Shown here piece by piece: positions 54,236 through 63,160 of a stretch of 64,000 nt of DNA (within the stretch, counting starts at the first letter, position 1; the number at the start of each line of letters is the position of its first letter). The stretch is from Myxococcales bacterium (GTDB lineage Bacteria > Myxococcota_A > Polyangia > Polyangiales > Polyangiaceae). Where the stretch lies: contig JADJCA010000008.1 in the NCBI GenBank assembly GCA_016703425.1, forward strand, positions 1 to 64,000, in the 5' to 3' direction. The notes beneath the pieces are model-generated. The model was given only the letters and a program-made list of their open reading frames with translations. It did no database searches and was not told the DNA's origin. The position numbers and the translations under genes are program-made.

Positions 54236-56566
54236 ATGCGCTCGCCCTCGCCGCGTTACAGCATCGAAGGCCCCATTGGGCGTGGCGGCATGGGCGAGGT
54301 CTACCGAGCCTTCGACACGCTGCTGAAGCGGCCGGTGGCGCTAAAGGTCCTTCGGCCCGACCGGACCGACGACGCTGCCACGGGAATTCGACGCATGCTG
54401 CGCGAGGCGCGCGCGTGTGCTGCCTTTCAGCACCCGAACGTCGTGGCCATCTACGACGTCGGCGAGGGCGACGGCACAGCCTTCATCGCGATGGAGCTCC
54501 TCGACGGCGAGCCGCTCCGCTCGTCGTTCGCCGGCCGTGGGGTGCCCACCGCGACCAAGCTTGATTGGCTCGTCCAGATCGCGAGCGCCCTCGACGCCGC
54601 GCACGCTGCCGGCATCGTCCATCGCGACATCAAGCCCGACAACGTCATGCTTTGCAGCGACGGCCGTGTGCGCCTCATCGACTTCGGGATCGCGCGCGCC
54701 GAGAGCCTCGACGCTCTCGAGAGCCACGCTGGGTCGATTCACGGCCTCGGCACGCCACGCTACATGGCGCCGGAACAGAAGGCAGGGGCGGCTGCGTCGC
54801 CGCTTACCGATCAGTACGCTTGGGGCATCGTCGCCTACGAGGTGCTTACGGAGCTCTCGGCGGATGTGAGGCCGCAGGACCTCGCACGGAACGCCGATTG
54901 GCCGCCGGATCTGCCGGCGCACTGGCGCGCGGGCCTGGGCAGGGCCACGTCGGGCGAGCCCGACGAGCGTTTTGCCAACATGGGCGCGTTGCTCGGAGAG
55001 CTCGCGGGCGCGGTGCCGCGGCTTGACGCGCGCGCCTTCGCTGCAACTGAGGTGGCGGACTCGGAGCGCCGGGCCAAGCTCTGGACCGACGACGCGCACG
55101 GAACGCGGCACCCGCGCGCAGCAGGGCGCGAAGACGATGAGGACGACGTCGTCGGCTCACGCCGCGGCCCACTCCCAAGCGGGATGGTCCTCGATGGTCG
55201 CTATCGGATTGACCGCTTGCTCGGACAGGGTGCCATGGGCGCGGTCTACGCGGCCGAACACCTGGTGCTCAAGACGCGCGTCGCGATCAAGGTGCTCGTC
55301 GCTCGAGCGACCCCCGAGTCGTTGGCCCGTTTCGCGCAGGAGGCCCGCGTCACCGCCGAGCTGCGCAGCGAACACGCGATCCGCGTCCTCGACGTCGCGA
55401 CGCCCGACGGGCGCGCGCCGTACATCGTGATGGAGCTGCTCGAAGGCACCGACCTCGAAGGCCTCCTCAAACGGCGGACGCGACTACCGCTGGACGAGGC
55501 CGCGCGCTACGTGCTCGAGGCGTGTGACGCCGTTGCCGAAGCGCACGCTCTTGGCGTCGTGCACCGCGACTTGAAGCCGGCGAATCTCTTTTTGACCACG
55601 GGACGGCAAGAGGGTGCGCCCACCATCAAGGTGCTCGACTTCGGCCTCTCGAAGATCGTCCGAGGCGAAGCGCTCGGTGACGTGAGCCTCTCGAAGACCT
55701 ACGCGTTCATGGGTTCGCCGGCGTACATGTCACCGGAGCAAATTCGAAACGCGAAGGCCGCCGATCATCGAGCGGACATTTGGTCGCTGGCGGTCGTGCT
55801 CTACGAGCTGGTGACGGGCGCGTTGCCGTTCCCCGACGACAGCGCCGCCGTGCTCCTCTTGGCCATCGCCAACAAGCCGTGGGTCCCGGCTTCCGAACGG
55901 AGAGGCGAGCTGCCCGCCTCGTTCGACGCCGTCCTCGCACGCTGCCTCGAGAAGGAGCCCGCGGACCGGTACCCCGACATCGCTGCGTTCGTAGACGCCC
56001 TCAGGCCCTTCGCGGCACGCGCCCCTTCGCGGGCGCTTCATTCGGTCCAGCACGAGAGCGCCGCCTTGTCCGCCGGCTCGTCGAACGCGCCTAAGGCGTT
56101 CGGTCCTCCGCGGCTCGAGCCTCGCGGCGCCACCACCACGACATCGGCCCTCACGGCCTTCGCGCCGAGCGGCGCCGGTCCGGAGGTCCGCTCGCACGGT
56201 CGCGCGCTCGCGATCGCGGGCGTCCTTGCGGTGGCGCTCGCCGGCGCGGCCATCGCGAGACTCCGCGACGGGACCGCGACGATCAGGCCCGCCGAGGCGA
56301 GCCGGCCGACGGTCGCTGCGACGGCATTGTCGCCAGGCGCGGCGACTCCACCCACCGCGCCGTCGCCGATCAGCCTTCCGGCGGTGGTGCCCGTGGCAAC
56401 GCCGACCGAGGCCGCGACCGACGCGGGCGCCCGGCCGCGCGTCGACACGAAGGGCTCGGCGCCGCGAAGAGCTGCACCACCGGTGGTGTCGTCGCCAACA
56501 CCGGCTGCCGCGAGGACGCAGACCCCACCGTCGTCGTTCCAACCGGTGACGGACCGACTCGATTGA
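54236..56566 (+). CDS. Membrane-anchored protein with two complete Ser/Thr kinase domains
   Basis: 776 residues. Kinase 1 (about 8-270) has GRGGMGEVY, VALKVL (Lys37), HRDIKPDN (His129) and IDFG (Asp149), then YMAPEQ. Kinase 2 (about 320-600) has GQGAMGAVY, AIKVL (Lys352), HRDLKPAN (His443), LDFG (Asp468) and YMSPEQ. Both keep all catalytic residues and both are Hanks-type PknB-like. A Pro/Ser linker leads to one transmembrane helix (about 654-677, ALAIAGVLAVALAGAAIARL) and a short Pro/Thr-rich extracytoplasmic tail. Two active-looking kinases in one chain is uncommon. The next gene starts within or just after its stop. Confidence 0.93.
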   Translation: MRSPSPRYSIEGPIGRGGMGEVYRAFDTLLKRPVALKVLRPDRTDDAATGIRRMLREARACAAFQHPNVVAIYDVGEGDGTAFIAMELLDGEPLRSSFAGRGVPTATKLDWLVQIASALDAAHAAGIVHRDIKPDNVMLCSDGRVRLIDFGIARAESLDALESHAGSIHGLGTPRYMAPEQKAGAAASPLTDQYAWGIVAYEVLTELSADVRPQDLARNADWPPDLPAHWRAGLGRATSGEPDERFANMGALLGELAGAVPRLDARAFAATEVADSERRAKLWTDDAHGTRHPRAAGREDDEDDVVGSRRGPLPSGMVLDGRYRIDRLLGQGAMGAVYAAEHLVLKTRVAIKVLVARATPESLARFAQEARVTAELRSEHAIRVLDVATPDGRAPYIVMELLEGTDLEGLLKRRTRLPLDEAARYVLEACDAVAEAHALGVVHRDLKPANLFLTTGRQEGAPTIKVLDFGLSKIVRGEALGDVSLSKTYAFMGSPAYMSPEQIRNAKAADHRADIWSLAVVLYELVTGALPFPDDSAAVLLLAIANKPWVPASERRGELPASFDAVLARCLEKEPADRYPDIAAFVDALRPFAARAPSRALHSVQHESAALSAGSSNAPKAFGPPRLEPRGATTTTSALTAFAPSGAGPEVRSHGRALAIAGVLAVALAGAAIARLRDGTATIRPAEASRPTVAATALSPGAATPPTAPSPISLPAVVPVATPTEAATDAGARPRVDTKGSAPRRAAPPVVSSPTPAAARTQTPPSSFQPVTDRLD

Positions 56567-56577
56567 AGAGCCCCGGC

Positions 56578-57534
56578 ATGAAGAGCCCCTGCATGAAGAG
56601 CACTGCGCACAAGAGGAGCGCGCCCGGCGCGCTTGCCGTCGGACTCGTCGGGCTCTGCATGATCCTCCTCAGGCCCGGTGACGCGCGTGCGCAAGACGGA
56701 CGCGCCCTCTTCGAGGCGGGGCTCGCGGCCTCGAGCCGCGGAGACGTGGCCGCGGCATGCGATCTCTTCGAGCGGAGTCATGCGCTCTTGCCTGCCGTCG
56801 GCTCCTTGCTCAACGTCGCCGGGTGCCAGCAGGAGCGCGGCGAGCTCGTCCTCGCATACAACCAGTTCACCGAGGCTGCGGCGCGCGCCGAGCGCGAAAG
56901 CAAAGCCGATCGTGCCGATGTCGCGACCGCGCGCGCGCGTTCGCTCGAGGACAAGGTGGCGCGCCTGAAGGTGGCGTTGAGCGGGCCGTTGCTAGGCGGA
57001 GAGTCGCTCTGGGTCGACGGGCAACAAGGACCGACCTTCCTGACGCGGCCGGTAGCCGTAGAGCCTGGCGCTCACACGGTGGAGATCCGTTTCGGCGATC
57101 GGGTCGTTCGGCGAACCTCCGGCGACGTCCGCGCGGGCTCGCTCGTCACAGTCCACTTCGGTGCGGCAGCGAGCGCGACTGCGAAGGATGACGCGCCGGG
57201 CGCGTCGACGAGAGCCGGGGGCGCGCGGGGGCTCGTGCCTTGGCTGACGCTCGGTACCGGCCTCGCGGCGCTCGGCGCATCGGGCGTCACGGGGGTGCTC
57301 GCCCTCGCGAAGAAGGGCGACGCGCAAGAGGCCTTCGACGGTGGACGCGCTGCCGACGCCAACCGTCTCGTCGACGACGGTCGAACCGTGGCCACGGTCT
57401 CCACGGCGACCGCCATCGCGGGGCTGCTGCTCACGGGCCTTGGCGTGTACCTCTTCGTCGACGCGCCAACAAAGGCGGGGGTGACGAGCCAATCGCAGCG
57501 CATCATCGACAAGGCGCTGAATGGAACCTTCTGA
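56578..57534 (+). CDS. Secreted/membrane TPR-PEGA-like protein
   Basis: About 318 residues. Start choice is ambiguous because a 15-base unit is repeated so that TTG 56563, ATG 56578 and ATG 56593 are all in frame; the signal peptide (KRSAPGALAVGLVGLCMILL ... DARA, cut before QDG) works with each. TPR-like helices follow (GRALFEAGLAASSRGDVAAA, LPAVGSLLNVAGCQQERGEL), then a PEGA-like beta segment (VAVEPGAHTVEIRFGDR) and two C-terminal hydrophobic helices (LGTGLAALGASGVTGVLAL, TATAIAGLLLTGLGVYLFV). The same layout recurs in the truncated gene at 63161. It is coupled to the tandem kinase gene, suggesting a shared signalling context. Confidence 0.8.
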   Translation: MKSPCMKSTAHKRSAPGALAVGLVGLCMILLRPGDARAQDGRALFEAGLAASSRGDVAAACDLFERSHALLPAVGSLLNVAGCQQERGELVLAYNQFTEAAARAERESKADRADVATARARSLEDKVARLKVALSGPLLGGESLWVDGQQGPTFLTRPVAVEPGAHTVEIRFGDRVVRRTSGDVRAGSLVTVHFGAAASATAKDDAPGASTRAGGARGLVPWLTLGTGLAALGASGVTGVLALAKKGDAQEAFDGGRAADANRLVDDGRTVATVSTATAIAGLLLTGLGVYLFVDAPTKAGVTSQSQRIIDKALNGTF

Positions 57535-57546
57535 CGTGAGCGGGCC

Positions 57547-58935
57547 ATGAGACACGCGCGCACCTTGAGCCTCTGGGGTGCCACGACGCTTCTCTCGGCG
57601 GCGTGCGCGGATCTCATCGGGCTCTCATCGTTCCCGGAGCCACCTGCCACGGGCTTGCCTGACGCCACAGCGCCCGCCGCGACGGCAGACGCGGGCGTGT
57701 CCACCTCCGACGCAAAAGTGTCGGGCGCCGACGGCCGAGCCGCGGAACCGGCGGGATCACTCGACACCAGCTTCGGCACGGGTGGGCGAGCCGTCGCGCC
57801 AACCGACATGACCGTCACGGGCTTGGTCATGCAACCGTCCGGCGCCTTCGTGGTGACAGGGGCAACTGCGGAGACGGTCCCTCGCGACTTTGCCGCGCTC
57901 CGCTTCACGCGCGACGGTCAGTTCGACGGCACCTTCGCCGGCACCGGCCGAGCCGTCGTCGACTTTGGCGGTGACGAAGCCTCCGCCGACAGCGTCGGCT
58001 TGCCCGACGGGAAGGTCATCCTAGGGGGCGTCGCCGGAACGACAGCGACCGCCGTCGCGCTCGCGCGCCTCACCACCGACGGCGCCCTCGATACGACCTT
58101 CGGCAGCGCCGGCAAGTCCTCGCTCGCGCCGACGGCGTCGCAGCTCCTGAACGGCCTCGCCCTCGGCCAGGGCGGTGCGATCGTCGGAACGGGGAGCGTC
58201 ACGTCCGGCGCGACGAACGCCTTTGCGTTCTTTCGATTCACCGCCAGCGGCGCTCTCGATACGACGTTCGCGGGCAAGGGCTACTCGGAGATCGAGATGG
58301 GCGGCAACGACATTGGCTTCGCCGTCGCGATGGCTTCCTCGGGGCAGCTCGTCGCGACAGGCGTCAGTGAGGCGACCGGTGGCGGCCCGTGGGTCGTGGC
58401 ACGGGTCTCCGTTGGCGGCGCGCCCGACGGAACCTTCGCGCCGACTGGGTGGAAGGTCTCAGCGTCGGCGGTGGCGGGCGCGTCTTCAAAGGGGCAGGCT
58501 GTCGCCTTTCAGGCCGACGGCAAGGTCGTCGCGGCGGGCGTCGTGCCCACCGCAAGCGCCGGCGTCTACGACGTGGTCGTGATGCGCTACCAAACGGACG
58601 GGGCCCCCGACGCGACCTTCGGCCAAAACGGCGTGAGCATCCTGGCCGGTGCCGGCGTGCCCCGTCGCTTGGCCATCGACGCGGCGGGTCGCGTTGTCTT
58701 CGCCGGAGCCACAACGGGCGGGACGGCGGCCGCCGTTATCGTGGGACGCTTGCTCGAGAACGGCACGCCGGATCCGAGCTTCGGAAAGGGCGGCCTGACC
58801 GTGATCGACGTGCACCCCGCTGCGGCCGACTACACCGGCGGCCTCGCCATTCAAAGCGATGGGTTCATCGTGGTCGGTGGCTACTCGCAACTACCGGGGA
58901 AGCTCGAGCCCTGGGTCATGCGCTTCTGGCCATGA
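57547..58935 (+). CDS. Delta-60 repeat lipoprotein (beta-propeller-like)
   Basis: 462 residues with a lipoprotein-type signal MRHARTLSLWGATTLLSAAC (Cys20) then ADLIG. From about residue 70 it carries repeats of the delta-60 type, each about 55-60 residues with a core like Asp-Gly-x-Leu-Asp-Thr-Thr-Phe-Gly. Examples are GSLDTSFGTGGRAV, TTDGALDTTFGSAGK, ASGALDTTFAGKGY, TDGAPDATFGQNGV and NGTPDPSFGKGGLT. Each is preceded by VxxxGxxxxAVxxAxxDGKVVxAG. About seven repeats should close a propeller on the cell surface. It follows the TPR-PEGA gene by 12 bases, probably in one operon with the tandem kinase. Confidence 0.9.
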   Translation: MRHARTLSLWGATTLLSAACADLIGLSSFPEPPATGLPDATAPAATADAGVSTSDAKVSGADGRAAEPAGSLDTSFGTGGRAVAPTDMTVTGLVMQPSGAFVVTGATAETVPRDFAALRFTRDGQFDGTFAGTGRAVVDFGGDEASADSVGLPDGKVILGGVAGTTATAVALARLTTDGALDTTFGSAGKSSLAPTASQLLNGLALGQGGAIVGTGSVTSGATNAFAFFRFTASGALDTTFAGKGYSEIEMGGNDIGFAVAMASSGQLVATGVSEATGGGPWVVARVSVGGAPDGTFAPTGWKVSASAVAGASSKGQAVAFQADGKVVAAGVVPTASAGVYDVVVMRYQTDGAPDATFGQNGVSILAGAGVPRRLAIDAAGRVVFAGATTGGTAAAVIVGRLLENGTPDPSFGKGGLTVIDVHPAAADYTGGLAIQSDGFIVVGGYSQLPGKLEPWVMRFWP

Positions 58936-59113
58936 CGAGGATGTAGTCTGCCGGGGCGAAGGAACGGTTCGCGGTCGCCCCCCTCACGTGTGCGGCATCG
59001 TGGCAGTGGCCCGCGGGTCGCCTAAGCGCGCGCCACCGCCGCTCGGTGCGCCAGCGCGCGCGGCATGACCGTTGCTCGCAACGGTGCGTCAACACACCGA
59101 TGAGGAAGAACCC

Positions 59114-59284
59114 ATGTTGCGCTCCCTACTCGTGCTCTCGCTAGGTCTGTCCGCTCCCACCGCCTGCGGCGGCGCCGCCTCACCGCTCGCGGAGGACGAG
59201 GCGCCGGTCGCTCGCCGCGCCATTCCCTTGGCAGCTACGCGCGAATCCGTTCCAGCGATTCACGACGCACGCTCGAACGCTTGA
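59114..59284 (+). CDS. Short lipoprotein, possibly the 5' part of a split gene
   Basis: 56 residues from ATG 59114 with a GAGGAAG ribosome site. The signal is MLRSLLVLSLGLSAPTAC (Cys18) followed by GGAASPLAEDEAPVARR. It ends by overlapping the next frame at TTGA (59281-59284). On its own it is little more than a lipoprotein signal and linker, so either it is a tiny lipoprotein or a one-base frameshift separated it from the following domain. Confidence 0.5.
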   Translation: MLRSLLVLSLGLSAPTACGGAASPLAEDEAPVARRAIPLAATRESVPAIHDARSNA

Positions 59285-59925
59285 CGCTCGAGACGCCTAC
59301 CCGTTTCACCGCCGAGCTGCGCCTCCAGGGTCGCAGTCCAGGATTCTGGACGCCGGCGCCCGACGAGACCAAACACGTGAGCGGCACCTACGAATTCTCG
59401 CGCGCTCGCCCCGCGTACGTCGATCCTGATCAGCGCGTGCGCGACGCGATCACGCTCCGCTACGAAGACGCGACGTACGCGTACGACCACTTCACCTTCG
59501 AGTGGCGCGCGCCCGCGCTCGTCTTGACGAACGGGCGCGACGAAACCGTGTTGCACAGCGACGCAAGCCATCGCGCCGAGGTGGCCAACGAGCCGATTCG
59601 CGCTCATTGCACGAGCGACGGAAGCGCCACAGTCGCTCTTGTTCTAGACGAGAACCAACACGACAAGGGCACGTTGCGCCTCGTCCAGAACGGCGCCACC
59701 GGCTTTCCACGCAGCCAATCGGTGGCGGTGACGAAAGACACCATGACCGTGGGGCGCGACCCGGCGATCTTTCGAGGCACGCGCGGCGAGCAAGGATTCG
59801 AGATCGCGGTGCCCAGAAGCATCCTCGGCGGCGCCATCGCGACCTTCCGTTCCTCGCTGACCTGGGAGTCCGATCAGGCGGGCGACGCCAAGTCGTTTCC
59901 GCTCGCGTGCACGTCCTCTCCCTGA
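59281..59925 (+). CDS. Beta-rich hypothetical, possibly the 3' part of a split lipoprotein
   Basis: 214 residues counted from TTG 59281, but the frame is open further upstream (reading IRSSDSRRTLERLTLETPTR), so the true junction may be near 59230. The protein is beta-rich (RFTAELRLQGRSPGFW, YAYDHFTFEWRAPALVLTNG, FEIAVPRSILGGAIATFRSS) with only two cysteines and no signal of its own. Joined to the preceding 56-residue lipoprotein signal it would make a sensible exported protein of about 270 residues. I do not recognise the domain. Confidence 0.5.
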   Translation: MTLETPTRFTAELRLQGRSPGFWTPAPDETKHVSGTYEFSRARPAYVDPDQRVRDAITLRYEDATYAYDHFTFEWRAPALVLTNGRDETVLHSDASHRAEVANEPIRAHCTSDGSATVALVLDENQHDKGTLRLVQNGATGFPRSQSVAVTKDTMTVGRDPAIFRGTRGEQGFEIAVPRSILGGAIATFRSSLTWESDQAGDAKSFPLACTSSP

Positions 59926-60072
59926 GTGCGACGGGCTGATCGAAGCCTGAGTGCGAAGGCCGGCTTCGCAGGTGCGAACGAGCGGATCGCCCCAGCGCCC
60001 CCGCGACGAGCTGAATATGGCTCCTCTTTTTTGTTGCTCCGGGCGGGCCCGGCTCTTGCGGTGGAGACGACC

Positions 60073-60744
60073 ATGTCGCTGAAAATCAATGGGCTCTTGG
60101 CACTCGTGACGGTCATCCTTGTGGCGGCGCTTGGCTGCAACGCCGAGGCCCCCGAAGACGATGCAACGCTCGGTGTGGCGGGCGCGGGACAAGGGGGCGT
60201 GCCAACCCCCGGTGCGCCGGTCGCATCGGCGACGGGCACGATCCCCGCGCCCGCGCCGGGCGCACCACCGAGCACGCCAGGCGGAGGCTCGGCTCCGACC
60301 TGCAGCGACGGCCTCAAGAACGGCGTCGAGACCGGGGTCGACTGCGGCGGCTCGTGCACACCGTGTCCGCCGGGCGCCCTCACCCCCGATGCCGGTCTCC
60401 CGCAACCGCCGCCGCCGGCCCCCTGTGGGACGCAGGGCCTCGCCTGCTGCGGTGCCGCGACCTGCTCCGGCGGCCTCACCTGCGACGGCGGCATCTGCAA
60501 GGCAGCGGCGCGCGGCACCTGCGAGGCCGACTGTGTCGGCCAAAACGTTCAACCGGGCCAGTGCCAGTGCGCGGTCAAATCCGCGAGCTGCGGCGCCGGG
60601 TGGACGCCCACGGTGACCTTCTGCGAGTGCAACTGGCTCGCGATTCCGGGCGGTGCCAGCGTGTGCACGAAGATGGCGTGCAACTTCGGAAGTTGCCCTC
60701 AGCCGTACGCCACGGAGAAGCACCCCGTCTGCGCGTGCCTCTAA
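60073..60744 (+). CDS. Cys-rich lipoprotein with DCGG motif
   Basis: 223 residues from ATG 60073, preceded by GTGGAGACG. The signal is MSLKINGLLALVTVILVAALGC (Cys22). A Pro/Gly/Ala linker leads to CSDGLKNGVETGVDCGGSC, the DxDCGG-type motif widespread in myxobacterial exported proteins. A dense cysteine region follows (LACCGAATCSGGLTCDGGIC, CEADCVGQNVQPGQCQC, TFCECNW, GSCPQPY, VCACL). More than 20 cysteines in about 150 residues point to a disulfide-knotted surface protein. The function is unknown. Confidence 0.8.
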   Translation: MSLKINGLLALVTVILVAALGCNAEAPEDDATLGVAGAGQGGVPTPGAPVASATGTIPAPAPGAPPSTPGGGSAPTCSDGLKNGVETGVDCGGSCTPCPPGALTPDAGLPQPPPPAPCGTQGLACCGAATCSGGLTCDGGICKAAARGTCEADCVGQNVQPGQCQCAVKSASCGAGWTPTVTFCECNWLAIPGGASVCTKMACNFGSCPQPYATEKHPVCACL

Positions 60745-60787
60745 GAACCGTCGCCGCTTTGCTCGCCCTCGGTCTACGCTCCTTCCC

Positions 60788-61747
60788 GTGCCTCTTCCCG
60801 TAACGGGCAGGAAACGAAAGGCGCTCGCGGGCGTCGTCATGGCCGCCTTCGCCGCAGCTGCGTGCCATCAATTGGCAGGCCTCGAAGAGCCGACCGCAGC
60901 CGGCTCCTCGCGGAGCGACGCCGCCAACGACGCCTTCGCCGACGCGGCGAAACGCGCGTGCCGGACGCCGAGCGGCGGCGCGTGCTTCTGCGAGGCGATT
61001 CCGAATCCCGCGGAAGCGCCCGTCGTCGCCTGCGTCGACTTCGACGAGGACGGCATCGACCCGCAGACCTTCGGGCTCGGGCCCGGCCTCGCCGAAAACC
61101 TCGCCGGACCTCTCACGCTCGCGCTCGATCAAGACCGCCCGCTGTCGGCGCCGCGCGCCTTTCGCGTCGACGTGAAAGCGGCGGCGGGCATCGGCATCCG
61201 CGAGCGGTCGATCCTGCTGAAGGACACAGCGCCCACGGACGTCACGATCCAATTCAGCACCGCTTTTGACAAGCTCGACGCGGGCGCCTACGACGCCGCC
61301 ACGCCCAATCGAACCATCTTGTTGCTCCTCTTGGAGCTGGCTCCCGACGCGCCGCGCGGTGTTGTCTTCGGCGTCGACTACCGGCACTACGCGCTGAGCG
61401 TCGTCGAGAACCTCCAGGCCCCCGAGACCTCGCAAGTGCAGGAAGCCGGCGTCACGATTCCCGGCTCCATCGTCGGGCCCGACAACGGCTACACAACGTT
61501 CGTCTTGTCGGTCGAAAATCGAAGCGACTGCCTCGTCGATGGCGTCCCCATCGCGGGGTTGACCGCCGTCTTGCGCGGCCCGAGCGAAGACCCGGCGGCG
61601 CCGGGCACGCAGCTCGCGTGCAGGCCCCTCGGAGCAACCGCTGTCGGCACGTCAACGCGACTCTACATCGGCGGGTACATCAAGAACCCCATCGAGCCCT
61701 TGGAGTGGCGTTTCGACAACATCGTCGTTCGAAAGCGGCGTCGGTAA
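60788..61747 (+). CDS. Hypothetical lipoprotein, beta-sandwich-like
   Basis: About 319 residues from GTG 60788, the only start that gives a proper signal: PLPVTGRKRKALAGVVMAAF, then AAAAC (Cys26) and HQLAGLEE. The mature part has an early Cys cluster (RACRTPSGGACFCEAIPN, VVACVDFDED) and then a jelly-roll-like strand pattern (RAFRVDVKAAAGIGI, DVTIQFSTAFDKLDAG, HYALSVVENLQ, TTFVLSVENRSDCLVDGVP, LYIGGYIKNPIEPLEWRFDN). It resembles LamG/concanavalin-like lipoproteins common in this group. No catalytic residues can be named. Confidence 0.7.
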   Translation: MPLPVTGRKRKALAGVVMAAFAAAACHQLAGLEEPTAAGSSRSDAANDAFADAAKRACRTPSGGACFCEAIPNPAEAPVVACVDFDEDGIDPQTFGLGPGLAENLAGPLTLALDQDRPLSAPRAFRVDVKAAAGIGIRERSILLKDTAPTDVTIQFSTAFDKLDAGAYDAATPNRTILLLLLELAPDAPRGVVFGVDYRHYALSVVENLQAPETSQVQEAGVTIPGSIVGPDNGYTTFVLSVENRSDCLVDGVPIAGLTAVLRGPSEDPAAPGTQLACRPLGATAVGTSTRLYIGGYIKNPIEPLEWRFDNIVVRKRRR

Positions 61748-61753
61748 GCGCCG

Positions 61754-63094
61754 CTATGGCTTCTTGGCGCGCAGCATCTGAAAGTAGCGGCGACTGATGC
61801 CGCACGCCGCAGCGGCGCGAGAGACGTTGCCCCCGTGCGCTTCGAGCATCTTCGCGACGTAGCGGCGCTCCAGCTCGAGGGTCACCTGTTGGCGGGCTCG
61901 GGGCAGCGCCAAGTCCGTCGCCAAGACTTGATCGATGTAGTCGGCCCGCGGCGCGCTGGAGGCCGGCTTCTCTCGCCCCAAGACGACGTCGCCGAGCGCG
62001 AGCTGACGGGCAACGGCGTTGTGAAGCTCCCTGACGTTGCCAGGCCATGCGTATTCCTCGAAGCGTTGCACGAGGTCGGGCGGGAGCGCGGCCTCGTCGC
62101 CACCGAGGATGGCCCAGAAGCAGCGCGTGAGCAGCGCCACGTCGCCTTGCCGATTGCGAAGCGGCGGGAGGTCGACGCGCGCCACGGCGAGGCGAAAGAA
62201 GAGGTCGTCGCGGAAGCGGCGCGCTTGAACCTCGCGATCGAGATCGCGCCGCGTCGCCGCGAGGATGCGCACGTCGACGTGGGCCCATTTGCTGCCACCG
62301 ACGCGTTTGACCTCGTGCTTCTCGATGGCGCGAAGGAGCTTCGCCTGGAGCCCCACTTCGAGGTCACCGATCTCATCGATAAACAGCGTGCCCTTGTTCG
62401 CTTCCTCGAAGAGCCCAACGCGCTCCGTGACGGCGCCCGTAAAGGCGCCGCGCTCGTGCCCGAAGAGCTCTGCCTCCACGAGCTGCGGCGACACGGTCGT
62501 GCAATCAAAGACGACGAAGGGCCCATCGCGGCGCGCGCTCGCGTCGTGGATCGACTCGGCCAAGACCTCCTTTCCGGTGCCCGTCTCGCCTTCGATGAGG
62601 ACCGGCACGTCAGACGCCGCGAGCTTCTCGAAGACCGGGTAGAGGCGGCGCATCTCCGGGCTCGCCCCCAGCGTCCGCCCGAACCGCGTCTCCTGCGAGG
62701 CCGCCACAACACGCGGCGTTACGTCGATGTCGACGCGCAACGTCGTGGCGCCGAGCGTGATGAGCTCCCCGCTGCGAAGGTAGGCGTCGCGCACCCGCAC
62801 GCCGCTCACGAAGGTCCCGTTACTCGAACCGAGATCGAGGATGCGGAGCGCACCACCCTCCAATTCGAAGGCAGCGTGGCGACGCGAGACGGTCTTGTCC
62901 GTCAGTCGCACGTGACACGCGGGGCTCTGCCCGACGAGGACCCGACGCGACGCGCAGTCGTCGATGGCAAACGTCGGGTTCGGCTCCGAGCCCTCCACGA
63001 CACTGAGCATGAAGCCCGGCGACATGAGCGGTCCGGGGCGGACGCGGGAGCGGATGAGCGCTGTTGCACCGTCTTCGCGAGAGATGTCAGCCAT
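61754..63094 (-). CDS. FHA-domain sigma54-dependent transcriptional activator
   Basis: 446 residues from ATG 63094 (MADISREDG). The N-terminal FHA domain (about 40-110) has VGQSPACHVRL, VSRRHAAFEL and LGSSNGTFV, a phospho-threonine reader, so it likely responds to Ser/Thr kinases. The central AAA+ domain has Walker A GETGTGKE (169-176), the sigma54-contacting GAFTGA loop (216-221), Walker B FIDEIG and WPGNVREL. The C-terminal Fis-type HTH reads GGNVSRAAAACGISRRYFQM. It should activate RpoN promoters; two RpoN-type promoters are seen in this window, but a direct link is not shown. Confidence 0.95.
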   Translation of the reverse strand: MADISREDGATALIRSRVRPGPLMSPGFMLSVVEGSEPNPTFAIDDCASRRVLVGQSPACHVRLTDKTVSRRHAAFELEGGALRILDLGSSNGTFVSGVRVRDAYLRSGELITLGATTLRVDIDVTPRVVAASQETRFGRTLGASPEMRRLYPVFEKLAASDVPVLIEGETGTGKEVLAESIHDASARRDGPFVVFDCTTVSPQLVEAELFGHERGAFTGAVTERVGLFEEANKGTLFIDEIGDLEVGLQAKLLRAIEKHEVKRVGGSKWAHVDVRILAATRRDLDREVQARRFRDDLFFRLAVARVDLPPLRNRQGDVALLTRCFWAILGGDEAALPPDLVQRFEEYAWPGNVRELHNAVARQLALGDVVLGREKPASSAPRADYIDQVLATDLALPRARQQVTLELERRYVAKMLEAHGGNVSRAAAACGISRRYFQMLRAKKP

Positions 63095-63160
63095 GGCTGA
63101 CGAGACTACACCGGCCACCGCGCGGAGCCCGCGCGATAGCGAAGCGACGGCGAGCGACGC

